Source: Meconema thalassinum (lineage: Eukaryota > Arthropoda > Insecta > Orthoptera > Tettigoniidae). Taken from it: a DNA stretch of 64,000 nt. The notes under the pieces are model-generated. The model did no database searches. It was not told the DNA's origin and saw nothing but the letters and a program-made list of their open reading frames with translations. The DNA is taken from contig OX336388.2 in assembly GCA_946902985.2 (NCBI GenBank), positions 1,215,486,609 through 1,215,550,608 of the forward strand, in the 5' to 3' direction. Numbering within the stretch: the first letter of the stretch is position 1; every line of letters starts with the position of its first letter. A program made the translations under genes and the position numbers. Below, piece by piece: positions 47,011 through 56,908 of the stretch.

Positions 47011-47599
47011 AATATCTGGAATTTTCCTGAAATGGCCTATTTATATTGAATTTTAAATGTGGCTTCGTATTATTCGATAACACAATAGTGTCCTGCATCC
47101 ACGGAGCCGCTAAATTATAAATGGCAAATAATACTTCCATTGCCGAAATCAACAGCGTAGTTAGACTCAGTACTCTAAACAAATAATCATTAAACAATTG
47201 TCTTATACAATGAAGTTCAACATGACCAGTGTATTCACCGTCCAGACACTTTCATACTCAAGTCGGTTGCTGAAGAGAATGCTATGAGACTGATCGCCTA
47301 TAATAAAATCCTTATAATTGTTCCTGCTAGCGATTTTTTTTTTGTAATAGCTTGAAAACGCAGCTCAGAATGAACTCTTCATTTTGATATAAACAGTACG
47401 AAACTGCTCTAAATAAGCAATTAACATCACCTGTTATAGGTTATGGCAGTACATTTTGCAGGGAAACATAGAATCACTTCGCCAACTACTGGAATGAGCA
47501 TAGGCCTATACTCAATACTCACTTCGGCAGTCACCCTAATGGAGGCAGTTTTAGAATTCTCTCAGCCGTGCATGTCAAAAATCGTATTAACACATGGAA

Positions 47600-47975
47600 G
47601 CCCACCTATTCTTGACTATCGCCCCGGAGACCCGGGTTGCATTTCCTTCCGTGCCATGAATTTTAATTCTGGTCTAAGGGCAAAAACGGGGCACACTCAG
47701 TATCTTGAGGTATAACTAAGAAGAGGAAGGTTCGATTCTCACCTCAACAATCTTGGATGTGGTTTTCCGTAGTTTCCCACTTCCACTCAAGGCAAACACC
47801 GGGACGATTCCTAGGCCTCGGCCGTCTCCTTGCTATTCCCCTCCTTAATTACAAATACACACTTTAATGCAGCCATCACAATAACACAGGTCATCAGAGA
47901 AAATTTTACACATACACACCAAAGTACTCGGGGCTGAGTGACCACGATGTCGGAGCCCTTCAAACGAATTATGTT
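47600..47975 (+). mobile_element. tRNA-like SINE within Helitron copy 2
   Basis: Same blocks as 45765-46140: actatcgccccggagacccg, ggatgtggttttccgtagtt and cggggctgagtgaccacgatg. The B box is eroded here. Confidence 0.6.
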
Positions 47976-48065
47976 TCCCAAGTGTCTCTCATGGCGAAAG
48001 CAATTGTGGACACGCGCGAGTGCCTGGAAAACTACTTTTTTCTTTAATATTTTAAGAGTATATCG

Positions 48066-48884
48066 ACGTTGCATAATTATAACTTTTAGTCTAGGACGCT
48101 ACCAACTTGACCACCGAAGCATTGGGAAGAAATTGCAATAATAAGGTACATAAATAACATACACATTCAACTGTCGGTTAATGTTCTTCAACATTTCCCT
48201 TCTTTTATAACTCTATTTCAGTATACATATTGTGGAAATATCATAGAAAATATTCCCCTCCTTTATAATTCTCATAAATATCACGTGAAAACACGCCATG
48301 TCTGATGTATTAAATATATCGATGCAATGGTGCTGCCATCTGTTGTCGGTTATTGGAACTATATGGGTGAGGTACTGCCATCTGTTGTCAGTTACTGGAA
48401 CTGATTGCAGATATTGGGGACAACAGTTAGCTCTTTCGATCACATGATATAATGCAATGGTAAAACGGAAATAAAATGTATTGATGTGGAATGTAGAAAT
48501 GTGTATCTATAACTTAAAGCAAACAGCATGAAAATCGGCCCGGTAGAAGTCGCCGGCGGATTGTAGATAGAATGCATTGTTGTATATGGGCGAATAACAT
48601 TATGAGCAAGTTAATTTCATGAAATTAAATACTAATAATTGTTGAATTAAAGAAAACAATAGTGATAGCACATCAAAATAACACTATTTTCGCTATCGTT
48701 TTACCGTCCAGGGTTTGCTTATCCCACGGACTAAGCGAGGATCGCACCTCTACCGCCTCTGAGGGCAGTGTCCTGGAGCTTGAGACTCTGAGTCTGTGAT
48801 ACAACTGGGGTGTGTGACCAGCACTACGCCCAGGCGGCCTCACCTGCAAAGCGAACAGGGGGCCTGATGAAGGGATGGGAAGAG
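48066..48884. other. Repeat-derived spacer
   Basis: Includes a diverged piece (about 48130-48230) of the repeat duplicated at 49253-50150 (aaggtacataaataacatac, cttcttttataactctattt). gtgctgccatctgttgtc is repeated about 50 bp apart (48329, 48374). No gene. Confidence 0.45.
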
Positions 48885-49130
48885 TGGGACGGTTAGGCAA
48901 GGAAGTGGGAAGGAGGCGGCCATGGCCTTACAGTAGGAACCATCCCGACATTTGCCCGAAGATGAAGTGTGAAACCACGGAAAACCACTTCGAGGATGGC
49001 TGAGATGGGATTCGAACCCCCTCTACTCATTTGGGCCACCCGAGGCTGAGTAGACCCTGTTCCAGTCCTCATACCCCTTTTCAAATTTCGTGGCAGAGCC
49101 GGGAATCGAACCCAGGACCTCCGGGGCGGC
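48885..49130 (-). mobile_element. tRNA-derived SINE
   Basis: The minus strand carries B box GGTTCGATTCC (plus ggaatcgaacc near 49102). The body has ggcggccatggcc and accacggaaaaccacttcg, as at 9462-9712, plus cccgaggctgagtagaccc. It looks fuller than the intronic copy. Confidence 0.75.
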
Positions 49131-49252
49131 ATGAAAATCGGTCCAGTGAGGAGTTGTTGGCGATTTACAAAAGAAAACGCCTTGTGTTTTAAATATATAG
49201 ATGGCAAAGGTGAATCCGTTACTTTACGCGAATTATAAAAGTAAAATATGTT

Positions 49253-50150
49253 TCGACAATGTAATAGCAATCGTAAGAAGGAAGAAAACGGAAATAAAAA
49301 AACACATCCGAGGTGGGATTCGAACCCACTCGACCATGCATAATACAAATTACTGGTCTGGAACTATTGCCGCGCGGCTATACAGACAACTGTCTATGTA
49401 AGCAATATCAAGGTACCTAAGCACCATACACACTCGACCTGCAGTGTAACTCCCTCAATATTTCGCTTATTTTATAATTCTATTTTAATGTATATTCTAA
49501 AAACATAATTAACAATATTGTAGACCCTGTTTAATTCCAATAAACAAAGATCTCAGTTAGACGCGGCGGGAACCAAGCGCCATTTCCCTCGTTGAAAAGA
49601 GTCTTTGTGCGCAAGCGCGGGAGCGGCAAATATAAAATTTTTCTTTAATTATTTGAATACTGTATATACCCTAACATATTTTCCTTTTTAAGACACTCTG
49701 CTCGACAATGTAATACCAATCGTAAGAAGGAAGAAAACGGAAATTTTAAAAAACTCCGAGGAGGGATTCGAACCTACTCGACCATGCGTGATACACACTA
49801 CTGGACTAGAACTCTAGCCGCGTGGCCATCTAGACAACTGTTTAGATGTACAATATCAAGGTACCTAACCACCATACACACTCAACCTGCAGTTTAACTC
49901 CCTCAATACTTCGCTTATTTTATAATTCTATTTCAATGTATATTCTAAAAACATAAATAGCAATATTGGAGACCCTGTTTAATTCTCATAAACAAAGATC
50001 TCAGTTAGACGCGGCGGGAAGCACGCGCCATTTCACTCGCTGAAAGAGTCTTTGTGCGCAAGCGCGGGAATGGCAAATATTAAATTTGTCTTTAATAATT
50101 TAAAAAATATACCCTAACATATATTTTGCTTTTAAAGACACTCTGCAAAT
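49253..50150 (-). repeat. 449-bp tandem duplication with a tRNA-like segment
   Basis: tcgacaatgtaatancaatc starts at 49253 and again at 49702, and the two units align throughout. Each unit on the minus strand has tagccgcgcggc (A-box-like) and GGTTCGAATCC (B box in unit 1; GGTTCGAATCC with one downstream change in unit 2). The direct motif gttttaaatatatagat borders the pair near 49184 and 50240. It could be a tandem SINE or a tRNA-bearing satellite seed. Confidence 0.75.
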
Positions 50151-50840
50151 CTACATGCCAAGAGCTCTCGTTAGAATGCATTACGAAGTAAATCGGTTCT
50201 GTCATTCTCTCAATCTCGCGGTAACAAAAATCACCTTTGTGTTTTAAATATATAGATAGATAAATGCTCTGCCACTCTGTTCACCAGGGAAGTCAAGCAT
50301 GCAGCCGTTAATGATCTAGTTTTCTTTGATGAGATGATCAGTTCACTACTAAATAGGCCTACCCAGGGCTTTTTTTTTCTGGCGGAACGCACCGGAACGG
50401 CGTTCCGGAACCTCTTCGTAGATACAAATCTCTAAAATATATTTAGACTTCAAATATTACTTTTTTTTAGGTTAAGGAATTTTAAAAATATTATTTCTAC
50501 TGTTCCCGCGCTAAATTACCTTAATTGAAAAGGAAGTATCGCATATCGCCCTGTTATTTCGAGAATCGAAATCAATCGAAATCGAAAGCATTCTTCCGGC
50601 TTGCGGGCAGCATGGATATACGGTATTCGTTCTTGTTCTTTCTTTGCTCACTTTGTAGCTGTTTTGTATATTGGTCCCAGTTATAGTTACTTTTCATCTG
50701 GATTGCCCTCAATATAGAGTAGCCTACTAGTGTTCGTTGATGTAGATGGTTGCCTGTGTTTGTTGCATTCTCAGCCGTAGTTTGTACTACTTCTTACGTG
50801 GCAATAGACATAACCTAAATCTGTCGACCACGAGGCGAGA

Positions 50841-51661
50841 ATGAAAGGAATTTCAGAATATTTTTCTGTGCCTACCACCAAACGCAAAAATTGTCCAAGC
50901 AGTTCGTCAGTCCATCATGCTAGAGTATCTTCAAATTCAAGTGTGGAACTTGAAGCAACAGATGTGTCGACGAGTTCCATAACGGTCTGTAAAGTTCAAT
51001 GTGAATTTTAAAGTCGGTGGCCTAGTTGTTGGACTGTAGAACAAAATAACGATTTTGTAAAGAAAAAGGATTGGTTGTATTTTCATGACGGCAAGTTAGG
51101 TTGCTCAGTGTGCAAAAAGTTGGAAGTTTAGGTGTACAGAAGAATGTGGGTATGCGACTATCAAAAGAGTGGATAAAATGAGAAATTGTGTCTTATGGAG
51201 AAAATCGTAAACAGGAAAAAGATTTTTGACCACAAAGAAAGTGCCGGACATAAAAGTGCTAATATAATAACTGAAGAAGGGGAAAAATAAAAACTTGAGA
51301 CAGTATGTCTAAAGTCATTATAGAGAGAAAAGGAAACTACGGGTAACGTATTTCGTACTGCTTATAAGGTGGCAAAAAGAACCAGTCTTTCTACAATTTT
51401 GAAACTGTAATTGATTTACAAGAATTGAACGGGATTGATATAGGGAGAATTTTGCATTCAAGTAATGCCTGTATAAATATAGTAAGCCACATAGGCAGTG
51501 AAATGAGAACAAGATTGATAAAAAATATACTTGATTCAAAGAGCAAGTTCTCTCTTGTTCTTGATGAATCAATTACCGGTACTGTAAGTCAAAAGTCTGT
51601 TCTAATAGTATGTGTTCACACCTACATTGAAGAAATAACAAGATGTTCAGTAAAGAACATA
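50841..51661 (+). pseudogene. KIAA1586-like hAT transposase, 5' part
   Basis: The ATG at 50841 starts MKGISEYFSVPTTKRK, typical of these transposases. After a stop the same frame resumes with CWTVEQNNDFVKKKDWLYFH and GKLGCSVCKK (zinc-binding region). A later stretch (51425-51661) gives NGIDIGRILHSSNACINIV and FSLVLDESITGTVSQKSVLI, the block with the first catalytic Asp. Several stops and indels interrupt it. Confidence 0.75.
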
Positions 51662-51779
51662 TAGCCTACTTTCTCCTAAATGCATGGGTATTGTTATAAC
51701 TCTTTGTCCTTTTCAAGGAGTATGACTGAATGTTGGTTGTAGTAGCTTGTTGAAATACAACGTGCTATAGGGATATTAA

Positions 51780-53925
51780 ACATGAATATGAGGTGCCCTT
51801 TGCTAGTGCTACCTCTGTACCAAATTTCGTTCAATTCGGTTTCACTGTGTTTGAATTGATAGGGGGAATCGATTTGCACACATACTTGGCCACCAGCTGC
51901 AAACTATTGGGCTGATGTTCTTGCAGTTTGGTCTGAATATGTTTCCCACATAAAGATATGGTGTTGCAAAATTTGGTAGAGACTAGATTATTAGGTTGGT
52001 CGTAATTACATTTTAGCTTTTAACATTTGGGTGGCCGCGATTACGTTTTCGTCAAAATAGCGGTGATATAAAACATGACACTGAGGTGCCCTTTGCTAGT
52101 GCTACCTCTGTACCAAATTTCGTTCCATTCGGTTTCACCGTGTTCGAATTGATAAGGGGAATCGATTTTCACACAAAGATGGCCGCCATCCACAAAATAT
52201 TAGGCTGATGACCTATTAGTTTGGTCAAAGGATGCTCCCTCCATAAAGGTATGTTGTTGCTAAATTTGCTAGAGATCGGATGATTAGGCTAATCGTAATT
52301 TGATTTAAGCTTTGAACATTTGAGTGGCCGCCATTACGTTTTCGTCAAAATAGCGGTGATATAAAACATGACACTGAGGTGCCCTTTGCTAGTGCTACCT
52401 CTGTACCAAATTTCGTTCATTCGGTTTCACCGTGTTTGAATTAATAGGGGGAATCGATTTTGACACAAAAATGGCCGCCATCCGCAAACTATTAGGCGAA
52501 CGACCTATTAGATTGGTCAAAGGATGCTCCCTCCATAAAGGTATGTAGTTGCAAAACTTGGTAGAGATCGGATGATTAGGTTAATCGTAATTTGATTTAA
52601 GCTTTGAACATTCGTGTGGCCGCCATTACGTTTCAGTCAAGATGGCGGCGATATAAAACATGACACTGAGGTGCCCTTTGCTAGTGCTACCTCTGTACCA
52701 AATTTCGTTCCATTCGGTTCCACCGTGTTCGAATTAATAGGGGGAATCAATTTTGACATAAAGATGACCGCCACCCGCAAACTATTAGGCTAATAACCTA
52801 TAAGATAGGTCAAAGGATGCTCCCTCCATAAAGGAATGTTGTTGCAAAGTTTGGTAGAGATCGGATGGTTATGTTAGTCGTAATTTAACTTAAGCTTTGA
52901 ACATTTGTATGGCCGCCATTACGTTTCTGTCACTATGACGGCGATATAAAACATGACACTGAGATGCCCTTTGCTAGTGCTACCTCTGTACCAAATTTCG
53001 TTCCATTCGGTTCCACCGTGTTTGAATTAATAGGGGGAATTGATTTTCACACAAAGATGGCCGCCATCCGCAAACTATTAGGCTAATGACCTAGTTATTT
53101 GGTCAAAGGATGCTTCCTCTATAAAGATATGTTGTTGCAAATTTGGTAGAGATCGGATGATTAGGTTAATCGTAATTTGATTTAAGCTTTGAACATTTGT
53201 GTGGCCGCCATTACGTTTCCGTCAAGATGGCGGCGATATAAAACATGACACTGAGGTGCCTTTTGTTAGTACTACCTCTGTACCAAATTTCGTTCCATTC
53301 GGTTGCACCGTGTTCGAATTAATAGGGGGAATCGATTTTCACACAAAGATGGCCGCCATCCGCAAACTATTACGCTGATGACCTAGTTATTTGGTCAAAG
53401 GATGCTTCCTCTATAAAGGTATGTTGTTGCAAAATTTGGTAGAGATCGGATGATGAGGTTAGTCGTAATTTGATTAAAGCTTTGAACATTTGTGTGGCCG
53501 CCATTACGTTTCCGTCAAGATGGCGGCGATGTAAAACATGACACTGAGGTGCCTTTTGTTAGTACTACCTCTGTACCAAATTTCGTTCCATTCGGTTGCA
53601 CCGTGTTCGAATTAATAGGGGGAATCAATTTCACACAAAGATGGCCGCCATCCGCAAACGTTTACGCTGATGGCCTATTGGTTTGGTCAAAGGATGCTCC
53701 ACCCATAAAGGTATGTTGTTGCAAAACTTGGTAGAGATCGGATGATTAGGTTAGTCGTAATTTGATTTAAGCTTTGAACATTTGTGTGGCCACCATTACG
53801 CTTCCGTCAAGATGGCGGCGATATGAAACATGACACTGAGGTGTCCTTTGCTAGTGCTACCTTTGTTCCAAATTTCGTTCAATTCGCATTCACCGTGTTC
53901 GAATTGATAGGGGGGGACAGACATT
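51780..53925. repeat. 293-bp tandem repeat, about 7.3 units
   Basis: Units begin (at gaggtgccctttgct) at 51790, 52083, 52376, 52668, 52961, 53253, 53546 and 53838, spacing 292-293 bp. Each contains ctctgtaccaaatttcgttc, aagatggccgccatccg and ggtagagatcggatgat. The first unit is the most diverged. Confidence 0.95.
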
Positions 53926-53930
53926 CAGAG

Positions 53931-54011
53931 TACACACACTCACACACACACAGACACACACACACACACACAGACTCACACACACACATACACACACACA
54001 GACAGACACAC
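53931..54011. repeat. (CA)n microsatellite
   Basis: Imperfect CA repeat with interspersed cagaca and ctcaca, following the 293-bp array. Confidence 0.9.
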
Positions 54012-54076
54012 TTTTTTCGCCCTGTGTTGATCTCATAAGTCTACTTTCATTTTTTGCAAAAATCGAAAGTAGGCTA

Positions 54077-55341
54077 AAAATGGCAGAACCAGTCAATCTT
54101 TTCATTGATTTAATTAAGTTGTATGACGTAACAGCAAAAGGAATTTACAGAAACTTGATGTCTTCTATAGGAGCACTAGGATTCACAGAAGATTTTCTAA
54201 AGGAAAATTTAGTTTCACTGACGTGTGATGGTGCCGCAGTAATGTTCAGAGAACGTGGAGGAGTTTCAAAACTTTTCAGACAGATTTCCTGCCATTGTCT
54301 TTGGCGTTGTGCTAGCCATAGACTAGAATTATCAGTACATGATGTTGTGAAAGAGGTTTCTGACATCAATAGATTTAAAAGTTTTATGGACAAATTATAT
54401 GTTATGTATCATGCCTCTCCAGAGAATGCAAAGCAGCTCCAATCATGTGCAGCTACACTGGAGATGCAGATTTTAAAAATTGGAAGAATTCTGTCCACAA
54501 GGGGGGTTAAATCCAGCTATAGAAATGTTTTGGCTGTTTGGCAGGATTTTGAAGCACTGGTACTCCATTTTGAAAGAGGTAAATCAGAAGGTGGTTGTGA
54601 CAGAAGGGAAAAATGCACTTATGAAGGTCTTCACAGGTAAATAACATCTGTGGAATTTATTTTGGATCTGGGATTAATTTGCGATGCTTTGCAAGAACTG
54701 TCTGAACGAAGCTTAGATCTGCAGGAGAGAAATGCTGATCTTTACAAAACCCACAGCAAGATTGAGTGTCTTGTTAATATTTGTTAGAAGAGGAGGTCTG
54801 TCCCAGGGCCTTGCTATCAGAAAGCTCTTGAGGCAGCTGCAAATCTACAGTTTAAGGGTGTTCCATTGCATAAGAAAAACAGAATTTATGATCCACCAAT
54901 CTCCCCGAATGCTTTCTATGAACAACTTAAAACTTCTCTACAGAAAAGATTACTTTCCGAAGAAGACACTGAACTGTCAAGATGTGCAAGAGGTCTTGAT
55001 TCTGAGAATTGGCCAGCAAACTCGAGAGAAAATATTCTGTGTGGAGAAGCAGAAATAGGCACACTGGCAAGAAGATTCCAACTGAATGAAAGAGAAGCTA
55101 TTCGAGCCTTGATCATCTGAAATTCAGGGAAGAAATGCCCAGGGAACTTTCTCGGGTTCGGAGGACTCGCAACACAATCGCTATATCTTCAAGTGAGTGT
55201 AAAAGGGGATTTTCTCAGATGAACTTGATTGTGACTCCAGAAAGATCATCTTTGTCAGTGAAAACCATTACCTCATTACTATTTATAAGAATTGTTGGAC
55301 CTCCTTTGAAGGTATTTGATCCAATGAAGTATGTTAAAACT
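54077..55341 (+). pseudogene. KIAA1586-like hAT transposase, 3' part
   Basis: The frame resumes with KMAEPVNLFIDLIKL and runs through LVSLTCDGAAVMFRERGG (second catalytic Asp), CASHRLELSVHDVVKEV and, after frameshifts, SERSLDLQERNADLYKTH. Then come IYDPPISPNAFYEQLK, SSECKRGFSQMNLIVTPERS and LLFIRIVGPPLKVFDP, the C-terminal hAT dimerisation segment. It is in the same frame as the 5' part if 51662-54076 is removed. Confidence 0.8.
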
Positions 55342-55589
55342 TGATTGTTTCAAGGTCGTCATTCAGCCATCGACACAAAAAGTAAGACCAGAAAACGAAC
55401 TGAGGAGGATGATGACATGTCAAAAATTAGTAAATTGTTTTGAATTCCGTGTAAGTAGGTTTCGATGAAAATTACATGCTTTCTTAAATGTTTGGTAAAT
55501 CCCATGTCTTCTTCCTTAATTTTCCTCCTGTGGGTTCCGGCACCCCGTTTTCCAGAAAAAAACGCCCTGGGCCTACCTGTGTATTTCGC

Positions 55590-55890
55590 TAAACCGCAGA
55601 TTACCATTCGCTCAGGAAGTTACATCGCGCGCTAATAAAGCGAAGGTGACTCTAGCGCAATTCCGACCTGTATTAAAGGCCGAGAGTAAACTAACTGACA
55701 AAAGCAAACTCTTAGCATACCGTACCATTGTACGTCCAATAATGGAATATGCTAATTCAGTTTGGGGATATTCAGCCTCCTCGCACATCAAGAAACTACA
55801 GGTTGTCCGAAATATGACATTGCGTGCCCTCACCAACTCAGAATGGTACAAACGCAGTGCCCAAATCCATGAAGACACCAACATTGCTTA
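55590..55890 (+). pseudogene. Jockey-like LINE C-terminal fragment
   Basis: ANKAKVTLAQFRPVLKAESK, YRTIVRPIMEYANSVWGYS, IKKLQVVRNMTLRALTNSEW and IHEDTNI match the C-terminal region that follows the RT in Jockey-clade elements. It begins about 20 bp after the hAT target duplication and ends sharply at a second LINE fragment. Confidence 0.75.
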
Positions 55891-56196
55891 GCATTCACTG
55901 ATGATATAGCCCTGATGACAGAAGATTTCGAAAGTGCAACAGAACAAGTCAATATATTGAAGGAAGTAGCAGAGCAAACAGGATTACAAATTTCCTTTCA
56001 AAAGACAGAAGTAATGTCGAACATAAAGGATGATACGGCACAACTAAACAGCAAATATGGAACGATAATCCGTAATTTAAATATCTCGGGGAATAGATCC
56101 AGCAAAATGGCCTTGACAAAGAAGCAAGAATCAAGAAAAAGGAAGTCTCTTTCCAAACCACTCGCAACATATATAACAAAAACTGCTTTTCTATGA
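55891..56196 (+). pseudogene. RTE-like LINE fragment
   Basis: FTDDIALMTEDFESATEQVN and LKEVAEQTGLQISFQKTEVM correspond to the LINE at 56876-60475 (DDIAILSNDVETAKMQIDLL, AEQTGLQISFEKTEVM). The copy is in the opposite orientation and more diverged. It includes the catalytic DD region, then decays near 56100-56196. Confidence 0.78.
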
Positions 56197-56299
56197 ACAC
56201 AAAAATTCGTCACTACAACAATCGAGTCTGAATTTCATGGAAATTTGCGTTATTTGCGCGTTTCAGACTGTATTATGACCGATGCGCGCAAAAATAAAT

Positions 56300-56875
56300 T
56301 TTTTGTCTGTCTGTCTGTGGACAACTTTGAGTCCTTATAACTTGAGAACGGCTGGGTGGATCAACGTAAAATTTGATACAGATATCCATCAGAAGCACCA
56401 CACTAATCATTGATGTAACTCTTCTCCGTACCTTTCATAAAAGGGGGCTTACCCCCTTAAAATACATGCTGAAATAGACGTAGAAAGACGAGACAAAGCT
56501 TATTTTCAACCCCTTTAGGGCCCCCGAAAACCACATTTTAAGGCCCTAAAACCAACAGTTTTTGAGATATTCCCAGATAACTAATTTCATTTAATAATCT
56601 AATGAAAGAGTCCAAGCTGGTAACCATGGCAACAAAATCTCAGAGGACGATCTATTTCTGTAAGATGCAATGCAATTCCATTTAATAAATTACTGTGAAG
56701 TTTGCAAACGGCTATAAGGTTATTACGGAACCAAATTAAGCTTAAAATTCATCAATACGTATAATGAGCTTAAGGGGGTCAAGGGGTACACTAGAATTTT
56801 GTCACGCGATGTTCACGTGCGGGTGTGGTACGGAAGGTCTTTTATATCCCTATCCCTACATTGTATTTATTATAT
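56300..56875. repeat. Dispersed repeat, unit flanking the LINE (left)
   Basis: Starts with gtctgtctgtctgtgg and contains gacaaagct, aaggccctaaaaccaacag and aagggggtcaaggggtac. The same blocks occur at 60490-60910. Allowing for the LINE, the spacing is about 423 bp, so two tandem units are likely. Confidence 0.7.
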
Positions 56876-56908
56876 ATATATAATTCGTTGAGGCCATCTA
56901 GGACCACG

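Larger units (their letters stand above)
46215..48065 (-). mobile_element. Helitron derivative, copy 2, with canonical 3' end
   Basis: On the minus strand the 3' end reads CCGTCATGTTTTGACGG (perfect 6-bp stem, plus 46226-46242), seven bases, then CTAG (46215-46218) followed by T. This is the textbook Helitron terminus. The 5' end near 48065 is set by similarity to the start of copy 1 (tcttaaaatattaaag against cttttaaattattaaa). It is head-to-tail with copy 1 with no spacer. Confidence 0.82.
51662..54076. mobile_element. TIR element built of 293-bp tandem repeats
   Basis: TAGCCTACTTTC at 51662-51673 is the exact reverse complement of 54065-54076. The 2415-bp length is a multiple of three, and removing it restores the host transposase frame. 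The interior is almost entirely a 293-bp tandem array plus a (CA)n tract. No transposase. The target duplication is unclear; TA within the ends is one reading. Confidence 0.78.
50364..55569 (+). mobile_element. hAT transposon (5206 bp), decayed, with 8-bp target duplication
   Basis: The ends are CAGGGCTTTTTTTTCTGG and, reverse-complemented at the right, CAGGGCGTTTTTTTCTGG. A perfect octamer, GGCCTACC, flanks it at 50356-50363 and 55570-55577. It encodes a broken KIAA1586-like transposase on the plus strand and is itself interrupted at 51662-54076. Confidence 0.9.

Noticed and set aside
48673..49348. Minus-strand open frames of 75 and 151 codons
   Set aside because: They run over a SINE and GC-rich repeat. 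Proline/serine-rich readings are typical of these repeats.
53492..54038. Two 80-84-codon open frames starting MWPPLRFRQDGGD
   Set aside because: Both are the same reading of the 293-bp tandem repeat and end in the CA tract. They repeat because the DNA repeats.
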